A DNA stretch of 64,000 bases, taken from assembly GCA_051252415.1 (NCBI GenBank), contig JBPOGA010000007.1:118294-182293 (forward strand), written 5' to 3'. The stretch is from JBPOFY01 sp051252415. Lineage in GTDB: Bacteria > Verrucomicrobiota > Verrucomicrobiia > Opitutales > Coraliomargaritaceae. Of this stretch, positions 1 through 7,664 are shown piece after piece. The stretch's first letter is position 1, and every line of letters starts with the position of its first letter. Made by a program: the position numbers and the translations under genes. The notes beneath the pieces are model-generated. The model had not been told where the DNA came from and searched no databases. It saw only the letters and a program-made list of their open reading frames with translations.

Positions 1-102
1 GGACACCTGCTGCATACTGGCAGGCAAGAGCAGCGATACGCAGTCCATAAAAAAACAGGAGGCGGCATGCACATGAAAACCTCATTGATGAGCAGGACGA
101 CT

Positions 103-591
103 TCAAGAAACAGCCGCACTTCCTAAATGCCGCAGATAAAGCTCTCCGCATGCCCGGGCATCAGACAAGGCATCGTGGTGATTCAGCGGGATCGCATATT
201 CATCACACAACTTAGCAAGTCCCCTGCCGTAGATCCGGTAGGTGCATTGCGGCTCATATGTAGGTTCATCTAGGCCGTGAAATTCCAGCGTTTTTCGAAG
301 GCACGATCCGTCGAAACTGATATTGTGAGCCACCACCGTCTGCCCCTCGATGAAACCACAAACCTGCGGCCAGACCTCAGCAAAGGAGGGCTCGTCGACA
401 GTGTCCTCCCAGCTCAAGCCATGTATTTCGGTGAACCGGCTCCAGTATGAGTTATCAGGCGGACGCACCAGCAAGCTCAACTCATACGTAATCACGCCCT
501 GCTCGTAGCGCACCAGCCCCACTTGGCAAATACTCGCCCGGTCCGGTTGCGCGGTTTCAAAATCGATTGCTGTGAAAGTCGGGAGTGTCAT
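103..591 (-). CDS. DEDDh 3'-5' exonuclease (DnaQ/epsilon-like)
   Basis: The protein (162 aa from the chosen start) has the three exonuclease motifs of the DnaQ/RNase T family: DFET near the N-terminus, HNISFD in the middle, and a final HHDALSD giving the H-x4-D of the DEDDh type. These acidic residues and the histidine would bind two metal ions and remove nucleotides from 3' ends. It is a bare exonuclease domain with no polymerase or BRCT part. The start at 591 is preferred because its ATG overlaps the stop of the upstream PcfJ-like gene (TGATG), implying translational coupling; a start 66 bases further upstream would lie inside that gene and adds no recognisable domain. It is the last gene of a leftward operon. 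The substrate (DNA or RNA) cannot be read from sequence. Confidence 0.88.
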   Translation of the reverse strand: MTLPTFTAIDFETAQPDRASICQVGLVRYEQGVITYELSLLVRPPDNSYWSRFTEIHGLSWEDTVDEPSFAEVWPQVCGFIEGQTVVAHNISFDGSCLRKTLEFHGLDEPTYEPQCTYRIYGRGLAKLCDEYAIPLNHHDALSDARACGELYLRHLGSAAVS

Positions 592-1931
592 CACGCTGAT
601 AGCGCAGCAAGGTTGATAGGCTTGGCGAGTGTGTCTCTCAACGTGTCTCGAATACATTTCAGATCAACAGGCGACACCTGCGTATTCAATTTAGCACGAC
701 ACTCTTCGACCACAAACTTACCAAATGCATTCTTACAAATACGTAGTGACGCTCGAACTGGATGCTTAATTCTGAAAAGGAAAGTATCCTCATTGAACCA
801 TGAGCGCAGATCCTGCAGACAGTTCTTTTGAGCAACACCTTCGGCATTCACTTTATCTCTGGTATCCAAATAATCCCACCCTTCGGGACAAGGGAAAGGC
901 AAAGTGACACTGTGCCATTCTGTGGAGTCTCCTCGACTCATCCTATCCTCCGACATTTTCTGCAAGTCTCGAATGAGTGCAATGAGCCTAGACGAAAGCT
1001 TCAGATCTGGATCTCTCGGCATCCCATGGAGCCTAAACAATATCAAATTGGCCACATTAACTAGCCCCTCCCCCCACTCTAGATGTGCCTTAATCTGCTG
1101 AATGACCGGCGCAACCATGACTAATTCTAACTCAAGCGCGGTGACCACCGGACGGTGCTGCAGATACGTAATCAATTTTGAGTCACTGACCCTGAGCAAT
1201 ATCTCCCCAAGATGGTCTTGAAGTAAATTAATCTCCTCAACGGGCACTTTACGCAAAATATTAACCCACCTCTGAGCCCCATTAAAACCGAACTCCACGA
1301 ACTGTGTTCGCTGCGACCGCCTCATCATCCCGCGCATCTGATCATCTACTTTCGCTAGATCGTAGCCGACCTTACGAAACCATAAGAGCAGCAACATCGC
1401 ATTTGAACACATTAAGCCAGCAACCTCTCGGCAGTCCCAGGCAAGCTGGAGCAATCCCCAGCACGAGCATTCAAAATAGGGCAAGCGCTTGCGAATCTCC
1501 ACAGGTATACAAGCCACCGCAAGGTCCATGGCTCGATCCACCAGCCAGGCTGGATCGCAATCCTGAAAAAGCAGATCAAAATCAAACACCAATTGACCGT
1601 TGCCGCGCACAAGCCTAGGCATGCCGTCAACCTGAACGCACTCGATCCCGACAATAGGTAATACGCCCCCAGGGCCACAAGACCTCATACGCAAGAAATC
1701 ATGTTCAGAAGCATAGAGTCCCATAACTCGTTCATCCTTCGGGATCTCCTCAAAGTATCCGGAACGCGATAGAAGACTGTCTCCCCAATCCCCCGCACAA
1801 GGAAGACTCGTCTCTATGGATGGCTCAGGCCAGAACCGCACGCGCAGCTCGCAGTCGAGATGACGCAGCGAAAGAACCCCATCCTCGTATGAAACAAAGC
1901 GCCACGAAGGCTCTGAGGGCAACCCAACCAT
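591..1931 (-). CDS. PcfJ-like protein
   Basis: A 446-aa soluble protein. The C-terminal third (about residues 340-430) has the look of the PcfJ-like domain: a conserved Asn-Cys-Leu near residue 370, an FRIKHP segment, a strand pattern RASLRI, then VVEECRAKLN. PcfJ-type proteins are found on plasmids and mobile islands and their biochemical role is not settled. The N-terminal two thirds is not recognised. It sits 4 bases downstream of the HrgC-like gene and overlaps the exonuclease start, so the three are probably co-transcribed from the promoter carrying the palindrome at 2300-2322. The family call rests on pattern resemblance and not on an alignment. Confidence 0.6.
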   Translation of the reverse strand: MVGLPSEPSWRFVSYEDGVLSLRHLDCELRVRFWPEPSIETSLPCAGDWGDSLLSRSGYFEEIPKDERVMGLYASEHDFLRMRSCGPGGVLPIVGIECVQVDGMPRLVRGNGQLVFDFDLLFQDCDPAWLVDRAMDLAVACIPVEIRKRLPYFECSCWGLLQLAWDCREVAGLMCSNAMLLLLWFRKVGYDLAKVDDQMRGMMRRSQRTQFVEFGFNGAQRWVNILRKVPVEEINLLQDHLGEILLRVSDSKLITYLQHRPVVTALELELVMVAPVIQQIKAHLEWGEGLVNVANLILFRLHGMPRDPDLKLSSRLIALIRDLQKMSEDRMSRGDSTEWHSVTLPFPCPEGWDYLDTRDKVNAEGVAQKNCLQDLRSWFNEDTFLFRIKHPVRASLRICKNAFGKFVVEECRAKLNTQVSPVDLKCIRDTLRDTLAKPINLAALSA

Positions 1932-1935
1932 AGCC

Positions 1936-2235
1936 TTACAGTTGAGGTAGATTCACGCCTAGCTGAGTGCCAACACTATCGATCGTGCCCCCATCAACCG
2001 ACTTCACTCGGAAGCCCTGCGTCAACAAGCCCTGAATGTAGGACTTGTTATAAATGGATGCAAAAATGAAAATCGGGATGAATAGCCATGCCAGCAGAAA
2101 CTGAAGGACGAAGCCTTTCATGTCTCCGCGAAAGAGCGCTGGAAGTGACGGGAAAAATAAGGTGGTGAACGAATAGCCCACTGGGGCCTTTTTAATGATC
2201 CCGGAATTCGGGTGTTCGAGTATAAGTTGAGCCAT
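1936..2235 (-). CDS. HrgC-like small membrane protein
   Basis: A 99-aa protein beginning at the internal ATG at 2235. It starts with a short polar region, has a KKAPVGYSFTTLFF segment and an FPALFRGD motif, and then a hydrophobic membrane stretch (about residues 45-65), ending with a short soluble tail. This layout matches small membrane proteins annotated as HrgC, whose function is unknown. The start at 2235 is chosen because the family usually opens a few residues before the Asn-Pro turn seen here; an upstream ATG at 2286 would add 17 residues without any feature. First gene of a leftward operon, 65 bases from the palindromic operator. Confidence 0.6.
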   Translation of the reverse strand: MAQLILEHPNSGIIKKAPVGYSFTTLFFPSLPALFRGDMKGFVLQFLLAWLFIPIFIFASIYNKSYIQGLLTQGFRVKSVDGGTIDSVGTQLGVNLPQL

Positions 2236-2299
2236 TGTTGTATGTATTATCTGTATTTCAAAGACGCCCGTTTTGGGCGTGCTCACAGATTACAACGGC

Positions 2300-2322
2300 A
2301 GTGCGACAAGGTGCGTCGCACT
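2300..2322. promoter_or_regulatory. Palindromic operator AGTGCGAC-N7-GTCGCACT
   Basis: A perfect 8-bp inverted repeat with a 7-base spacer lies between the divergent HrgC-like gene (65 bases away) and the DUF262 gene (78 bases away). The same core, TGCGAC-N7-GTCGCA, occurs at 7641-7659 before the WYL regulator and at 9774-9792 before the AAA gene. The inferred reader is the WYL protein at 6615-7610, because transcription factors commonly bind upstream of their own gene. The repeat is seen directly; the binding is inference. Confidence 0.75.
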
Positions 2323-2400
2323 ACCTCGTCAATAACAGATTTCTATTGCTAAGAACTGCCCATCGGGACTTCCTCACGTAAACATCACACACTCCAAATC

Positions 2401-4182
2401 ATGTCCAACGAAGAAACTAAACGCTCTGATAACATTCGAATCATTGAATCGCTTTTAAAGGAAAGCTTTCAAATTCCAGATTATCAAAGAGGATACCGAT
2501 GGACCGACCTTGAAGTTAAACAGTTACTGGAAGACCTAGATAGCTACAGCATTGATAATATGCATCCATATTGCTTACAACCTCTCGTCGTAGCAGATAC
2601 AGAAGATAAAGCAACCTGGGCTGTCATTGACGGGCAGCAAAGACTCACAACCATCTGCCTGATTTTAAATACACTAAAGAGACGAGGCGAAATCAAGGAG
2701 GAGCCATTCAAACTCTCCTACCTGACACGGAAGGACAGTCTTTCTGTCGTCATGGCATCATCAGAGCCAACATGGGAAGACTTTGTATCCAAACATCCTG
2801 GAGATGATACAGTGGACGCATATCATTTCTTCCAAGCCCACAGGACAATAAATGCATTCCTAGAAGAAGATAAGCCCAAAGACTTCAGCATAAAGATACT
2901 CAAACATACGACATTCATCTGGCACGAAATCGCCACGAAAAAAGTGTCAAATAAAGATGCGGCATGCGCGGAGAGCGAGGCGTTCCTGCACATCAACGGC
3001 GGAAAAATCGCATTGACGAGTTCGGAGCTGATCAAAGCCCTCTTTTTATCCACCGACAAAGGATCTGAAGATGAAAAACTCTGCGCAGAAATCGGACAGC
3101 AATGGAATGATATTGAGCTACAGTTGAACGATGATAAACTCTGGGACTTCCTGATCTCAAACTTAGATAATATAACTGAGGGCGGCCCAAAGATAGACCT
3201 AATATTCAACTACATCTCCCGTAGCGCGAATCATAAAAACAGTCCCCTGCGAGCATATTTTTTCTACAAAGAGAAAAAGGACAGCTTCAACAGAAAGGAC
3301 AGCTTCAACAGAAAGGACGAATGGAGCATAGTGACCTTGGCTTTCCAACGACTCCTCGAATGGTATAAAGATATTGAGATGTATCATAAGATCGGCTTCC
3401 TACAGAACCAACTCCCAACGGATAAACGTTGGAATATCTATAAATGCCTAGAAGAAAGTGATTCATTTGAAGAGAAGTCTCAGTTCGAGAATTTAATTAA
3501 TAAAACGGTTTCAAACCGTATTAGTTCTGAATCTGAGTGGGAAAAACTAACTTACTTGGACAACCGTGAAGAGTTAATGAATATCCTTCTTTGGTTCAAC
3601 ACTCAGACATTGGCAGAAGACACACGTTTTCCATTTAATCGCTATCGAGAAGAAAGTTGGAGCCTTGAACATATACACGCACAGAATGCGAAACCTCCAC
3701 TGAACAACAAAGACTGGGAAGTATATTTAGATGAAATAATGGCGGAATATCCAGATTTAGAAAATCAATGTGTTAAATGGAAAAACGAAGCGAACGACCT
3801 TTCAGACGACCAGAAGATGAATCAAAGAAAGGAGGTCATCGACGAGATATTCAAAAAGATTAACTCCTCTGACAAACATTCAGAAAATGAAACAAACTAC
3901 ATCGAAAATCTACATTCATTGTCAAATCTAGCTCTTCTTAGCGGAAGCACAAACTCGGCGCTAGGAAATCTCCCCTTGCCGTTAAAACGTAAGAAGCTCT
4001 TCGAAATTGAACGACGAGAAGCTAAGTTTATCCCATTGGGCACAATGCACGCTTTCAACAAATACTACAGTCAATCGCCATCTAAGAGCCCTGGACGCTG
4101 GACTTCAGGCGATAGAAAAGACTACCTTGCTACTATACAGAGTAAACTAGCCGAACCGCTTGTTAGAAAGGAGTCGAACTAG
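2401..4182 (+). CDS. DUF262-DUF1524 (HNH) protein, SspE/GmrSD-type
   Basis: A 593-aa protein with an N-terminal DUF262 (ParB-like nucleotidase) domain, including the signature DGQQR at residues 77-81 and the IPDYQRGYRW segment before it, and a C-terminal DUF1524 HNH-type nuclease region with LEHIHAQN at residues 422-429. This domain order is that of GmrSD-type modification-dependent enzymes and of SspE, whose DGQQR motif senses phosphorothioate DNA and whose DUF1524 part nicks DNA. The substrate here is not shown by sequence, but a phosphorothioation locus lies about 11.5 kb downstream. A tandem 18-bp duplication is present at 3280-3315. The gene is followed one base later by a second DUF262 gene and is preceded by the shared palindrome. 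Confidence 0.85.
   Translation: MSNEETKRSDNIRIIESLLKESFQIPDYQRGYRWTDLEVKQLLEDLDSYSIDNMHPYCLQPLVVADTEDKATWAVIDGQQRLTTICLILNTLKRRGEIKEEPFKLSYLTRKDSLSVVMASSEPTWEDFVSKHPGDDTVDAYHFFQAHRTINAFLEEDKPKDFSIKILKHTTFIWHEIATKKVSNKDAACAESEAFLHINGGKIALTSSELIKALFLSTDKGSEDEKLCAEIGQQWNDIELQLNDDKLWDFLISNLDNITEGGPKIDLIFNYISRSANHKNSPLRAYFFYKEKKDSFNRKDSFNRKDEWSIVTLAFQRLLEWYKDIEMYHKIGFLQNQLPTDKRWNIYKCLEESDSFEEKSQFENLINKTVSNRISSESEWEKLTYLDNREELMNILLWFNTQTLAEDTRFPFNRYREESWSLEHIHAQNAKPPLNNKDWEVYLDEIMAEYPDLENQCVKWKNEANDLSDDQKMNQRKEVIDEIFKKINSSDKHSENETNYIENLHSLSNLALLSGSTNSALGNLPLPLKRKKLFEIERREAKFIPLGTMHAFNKYYSQSPSKSPGRWTSGDRKDYLATIQSKLAEPLVRKESN
3280..3315 (+). repeat. In-frame tandem 18-bp repeat
   Basis: Two exact adjacent copies of an 18-bp unit encode DSFNRK twice inside the DUF262-DUF1524 gene. 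The duplication is in frame and lies in the region between the two domains, where a length change may be tolerated. Confidence 0.9.
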
Positions 4183-4183
4183 T

Positions 4184-6526
4184 ATGGAACGATACACCTT
4201 CAACACACTCCTCCGAGATAAGCACATCCGAATCCCACGAATTCAACGCGACTATGCACAAGGCCGGAATGATACTCGAACCAATGACATACGCACTAAA
4301 TTCGTCCAAGATATCCATCAGTCTCTAACATTAGAAATTCCACTAGACCTCGGATTACTCTTCGGCTCAAGCCAAGGTGAAGATTTAATATTAATCGACG
4401 GGCAACAGCGAGCGACGACCCTCTTTTTATTACACTGGTTGCTTAGACCGGATACGAATATCAGATGGCTAGATCGATTCACTTACGAAACACGAATCTC
4501 CGCACGTGATTTCTGCAAATTCTTAACCAAGTTTGATAGTTCTACCCTAACAGATGAGCCCTCTATTGTGCTCAAAAACCAGAAATGTTTTTGTGTGCAA
4601 TGGTGTGATGATCCTACCGTTGCTGGGATGCTCAAGATGCTCGACTCTCTTCACTGTCAATTCAATAGCGAAAATCGCAAATATTGCTGGGACAGACTCA
4701 TAGCAGAAGACTCTCCCATTACTTTCCAACACCTCGACATAGCTCAATATGAGCTAAACGATAGCCTTTACGTGAAAATGAATGCACGTGGGCGCCCTCT
4801 CACCGAATTCGAAAAATTCAAAGCATGGCTGGAGGCATATGTGTCAAAAAAAGGATGGGCTCTCGGCGGCGACTGGAAGGGGAATATCGATCGCAAATGG
4901 CTCAATATGCTATGGACAGAATTATCCGAGGATACGCCTAAAACCAAGGAGTCCCGTGCAGAATACCTCGGCACCATCCTCTTTAACTTTTTCAAGTTTT
5001 ACGCAATCCACCTATTGCTAGTGGAAGCTGACAAGCCCTCGGAGCACGAAAATCTCGTTACAAGAATTAGAGAGAACAAATATCTAAGTAGCGAAGACCT
5101 AAAACAGCTCTTCACCGAAAGCCGCCTTCGCTCCACCTTCAAGCTGCTTGACCGACTCACATCACATCCTCCGAAAAAATGGCATGATGCATTGAATGGT
5201 CTCGAATTCTTCAGAGAAAAATCAAACGAAAACAAGTCAATTCTAGCCATATATCTCGACTCACCGAATTTCTCTGAAAGTGTGCGCTTTCATGCATTCT
5301 GCTGTTACGCTGGTGCTTGTGAACAGGATGCGCCCGCCCCGAGTAATCAAGTCGCATGGAAGCAGTCATCCCGAGTTGTGCGTAATTTGACAATCAATGC
5401 TGACATCAACTCCAGTAACTACGCAAATGCCATTAGAAGTATCGATTGCTTATTGTGTCAGTCCGCAGAAAACGAGAATCAAGCGATCACTTCGGATCTA
5501 GAAATCTATAAACGATTGCAAACAACGACTGAATTAAAAGGGATTTCAAGCGATCAGACCAAAGAAGAATGCAAAAAAGCTGAACTCATTTTGAATAGCC
5601 TCAAATGGGAGGAAGAATTCTTTAAATACGAAAATCACGATTTCTTCAGAGGGCAAATTGGCTTTCTGTTAGAAATTAGTAAGGAAGCAAACAGTTCGCT
5701 AACACTCGAGTGCTTTAACCACTACGCAAAGATCGCAGCTAGTATATTTAATAACAAACCACTCGAAGCGCCATTTCTACTTCAACGCGCTTTACTTAGA
5801 CATGGTGATTACCTGATTAGAACTGGATACAATCTAAGTTTTGGTAAGGATCGAGCAGCTTGGAAACAATCAATGTTCCGAAACAACGCCCCCTTCATTA
5901 CAGCGTTAAAAGGTTTAGTCGACGAACTTGAGGAGGAGCAAACACTTGAGAACCTACTTAAAAAAACGACAAACACTGGAGACTGGAGACGCCACTTCAT
6001 CGAGGACAGCGAAGGAGCGTGTATTGCAAAGTGTGAGCACTCGCAGAACATTCGCATTCACTATAATAATAAAAACGACATACGTCTACTTAAAGGTGTT
6101 GCACTTTCCGGTTGGCATTCCGAACTCAGAACCTACTCACTTTACGCAAAATTGAATAGACTGTTTAAAGCGAATTCAAACGCCTTCGAGGGCTTCAAGC
6201 CACATCCTTGGGATAGTAGGGGCAGTTCAGCCACCCCCTCAACTGTTCTTCTATTCAGAATCCCCAACGAACCCGAAGAAAAGTATATTACAATCAGAGT
6301 TTTGTATAAGAAAATTGATGAGACTTACGGATATGAGTGCGAACTCTATAGTGATCCAGAGCATCCTCACCATCCAGAGCCCCAACATGAAATCGCGGAA
6401 TTATGGGGCAGCAAACTGGAAATCAAGGATGAAGAGGACTCAAAGTCCGAGGAACAATTGATCAATGAAATCTGCGAACGCATCAAGAAAATTGCACCAT
6501 ACGCGGCATCGCGGTTTCAGCGATGA
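4184..6526 (+). CDS. DUF262 protein, second subunit
   Basis: A 780-aa protein starting at the ATG one base after the stop of the preceding gene, with an AAAGGAG ribosome-binding site at about 4167-4173. The N-terminus carries RIPRIQRDYAQG and DGQQR at residues 72-76, diagnostic of DUF262. No H-x-I-H DUF1524 motif was found in the C-terminal half, which is long, charged and not recognised. Tandem DUF262 genes, one with and one without the HNH end, suggest a two-protein complex in which this subunit binds nucleotide or modified DNA while the first one cuts; that division of labour is inference. Confidence 0.8.
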   Translation: MERYTFNTLLRDKHIRIPRIQRDYAQGRNDTRTNDIRTKFVQDIHQSLTLEIPLDLGLLFGSSQGEDLILIDGQQRATTLFLLHWLLRPDTNIRWLDRFTYETRISARDFCKFLTKFDSSTLTDEPSIVLKNQKCFCVQWCDDPTVAGMLKMLDSLHCQFNSENRKYCWDRLIAEDSPITFQHLDIAQYELNDSLYVKMNARGRPLTEFEKFKAWLEAYVSKKGWALGGDWKGNIDRKWLNMLWTELSEDTPKTKESRAEYLGTILFNFFKFYAIHLLLVEADKPSEHENLVTRIRENKYLSSEDLKQLFTESRLRSTFKLLDRLTSHPPKKWHDALNGLEFFREKSNENKSILAIYLDSPNFSESVRFHAFCCYAGACEQDAPAPSNQVAWKQSSRVVRNLTINADINSSNYANAIRSIDCLLCQSAENENQAITSDLEIYKRLQTTTELKGISSDQTKEECKKAELILNSLKWEEEFFKYENHDFFRGQIGFLLEISKEANSSLTLECFNHYAKIAASIFNNKPLEAPFLLQRALLRHGDYLIRTGYNLSFGKDRAAWKQSMFRNNAPFITALKGLVDELEEEQTLENLLKKTTNTGDWRRHFIEDSEGACIAKCEHSQNIRIHYNNKNDIRLLKGVALSGWHSELRTYSLYAKLNRLFKANSNAFEGFKPHPWDSRGSSATPSTVLLFRIPNEPEEKYITIRVLYKKIDETYGYECELYSDPEHPHHPEPQHEIAELWGSKLEIKDEEDSKSEEQLINEICERIKKIAPYAASRFQR

Positions 6527-6614
6527 GGCGAAGGTCACTTAACGATCCCATGATAAATGCCAGGCAAACTGAACACCGAAAAACAGTATTTGTGAAGAGG
6601 CTATTATTTCAGGA
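6527..6614. other. Convergent intergenic gap
   Basis: This 88-bp gap separates the convergent DUF262 gene and WYL regulator gene. No clear terminator hairpin was recognised. Confidence 0.4.
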
Positions 6615-7610
6615 TTAATAATGACCCAATGCAGCTGCCAGATTAGAACGCACTCGCGCCCGCAACGCCTTCGGCGCAGTCACCTCAATATCAGGGCCTT
6701 GTGACATGATCCAGAACTGGAGCTGCCAGCTATCACGGACTTTCGCTGTTAGTTGATAGCCACCATCGCGGTATTGAATCTTCTGTTCCGGGTGCAACCG
6801 CGTCTCGGCCAAATAAATCGCTAACTGATTACTAAGCTTGGCTTTGAAGGTAATCTCTTTCCCACCACCAAACTCCATCACACCGGAGGCAAGATGTGCA
6901 TCCACTGAAAATCCAACTGGAGGCTGAATCGGATCTTGCAGCACCTCAACCGTCTCGAACCGATGCACCGCATACAGCAGAACATTTGTATAATCGAAGG
7001 TAATCGCCAGCAGGTAAGATACATTCCCCCGTTGCACTAGGCACAAGGGATGTAGCCGTAACTTCTTAGAGCCTGCTTCGAACGGAGCGTAGCGCACCGC
7101 AACCTGTAACTCCCGAACCAACGCCTCCTGAATGCGCTCCATTATCTGCGGGCGCACTAAGGGCGCTTCGAATTGTAAAGTCGTTGGCACGTAGCGCACC
7201 TTCTTGCTCAACTTTGCGAGTGGGTTCGCTGAAACCGCCGTCAGTTTAGCCTTCGCCTGCTCGAATTTCGGCTGCAACACCTCAACCATCGAAGGCGGTA
7301 ACATCTGCTTCAGCACCCCTTCGGCCAGCGTCAGCGAAACAGAATCCATTAAGCCCACACTTCCAAAGGCTTGTTGCTGTCCCGGGAGCCAATACCACCC
7401 GTATGGCATTGAACTAGTATTACAGCCGATCCCGAACTGCCCCGACAAATCATTCAAGTCCCGTTCAACCGTTCGCTTAGTCACCTCATAACCAGCCTCT
7501 TTAAGATTATCAGTGATCTCGCGTGCAGTGATGCCTGGCGCACGACTCGGAAGGGCCTTCAGCATTTCCCACTGCCGGGCGAGTGCAAGATGATTGGATG
7601 ATTTCGGCAT
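6615..7610 (-). CDS. WYL-domain transcriptional regulator
   Basis: A 331-aa protein with an N-terminal helix-turn-helix (ITAREITDNL, then KRTVERDLNDL as recognition helix), a central WYL domain (about residues 150-220, with RYAPFEAGSKKLRLHPLCLV and LLAITFDY) and a C-terminal WCX-like extension. WYL proteins of this build are ligand-sensing regulators often found controlling anti-phage operons (for example BrxR and CapW). The ATG at 7610 is chosen over an upstream one at 7637 because it leaves the palindrome at 7641-7659 outside the coding region, 31 bases upstream. It is probably autoregulated and controls the AAA, DUF262 and HrgC-like promoters through the same sequence; this is inferred from operator sharing. 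Confidence 0.88.
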   Translation of the reverse strand: MPKSSNHLALARQWEMLKALPSRAPGITAREITDNLKEAGYEVTKRTVERDLNDLSGQFGIGCNTSSMPYGWYWLPGQQQAFGSVGLMDSVSLTLAEGVLKQMLPPSMVEVLQPKFEQAKAKLTAVSANPLAKLSKKVRYVPTTLQFEAPLVRPQIMERIQEALVRELQVAVRYAPFEAGSKKLRLHPLCLVQRGNVSYLLAITFDYTNVLLYAVHRFETVEVLQDPIQPPVGFSVDAHLASGVMEFGGGKEITFKAKLSNQLAIYLAETRLHPEQKIQYRDGGYQLTAKVRDSWQLQFWIMSQGPDIEVTAPKALRARVRSNLAAALGHY

Positions 7611-7640
7611 AACTAAAGTCCTAACAGCATACCCCAAAGA

Positions 7641-7661
7641 TGCGACAAGATACGTCGCACT
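7641..7661. promoter_or_regulatory. Palindromic operator TGCGAC-N7-GTCGCA before WYL gene
   Basis: A 6-bp inverted repeat with a 7-base spacer fills the short gap between the AAA gene stop and the WYL gene start. It matches the sites at 2300-2322 and 9774-9792, and in all three the right arm continues as GTCGCACT on the + strand. Confidence 0.72.
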
Positions 7662-7664
7662 CGA

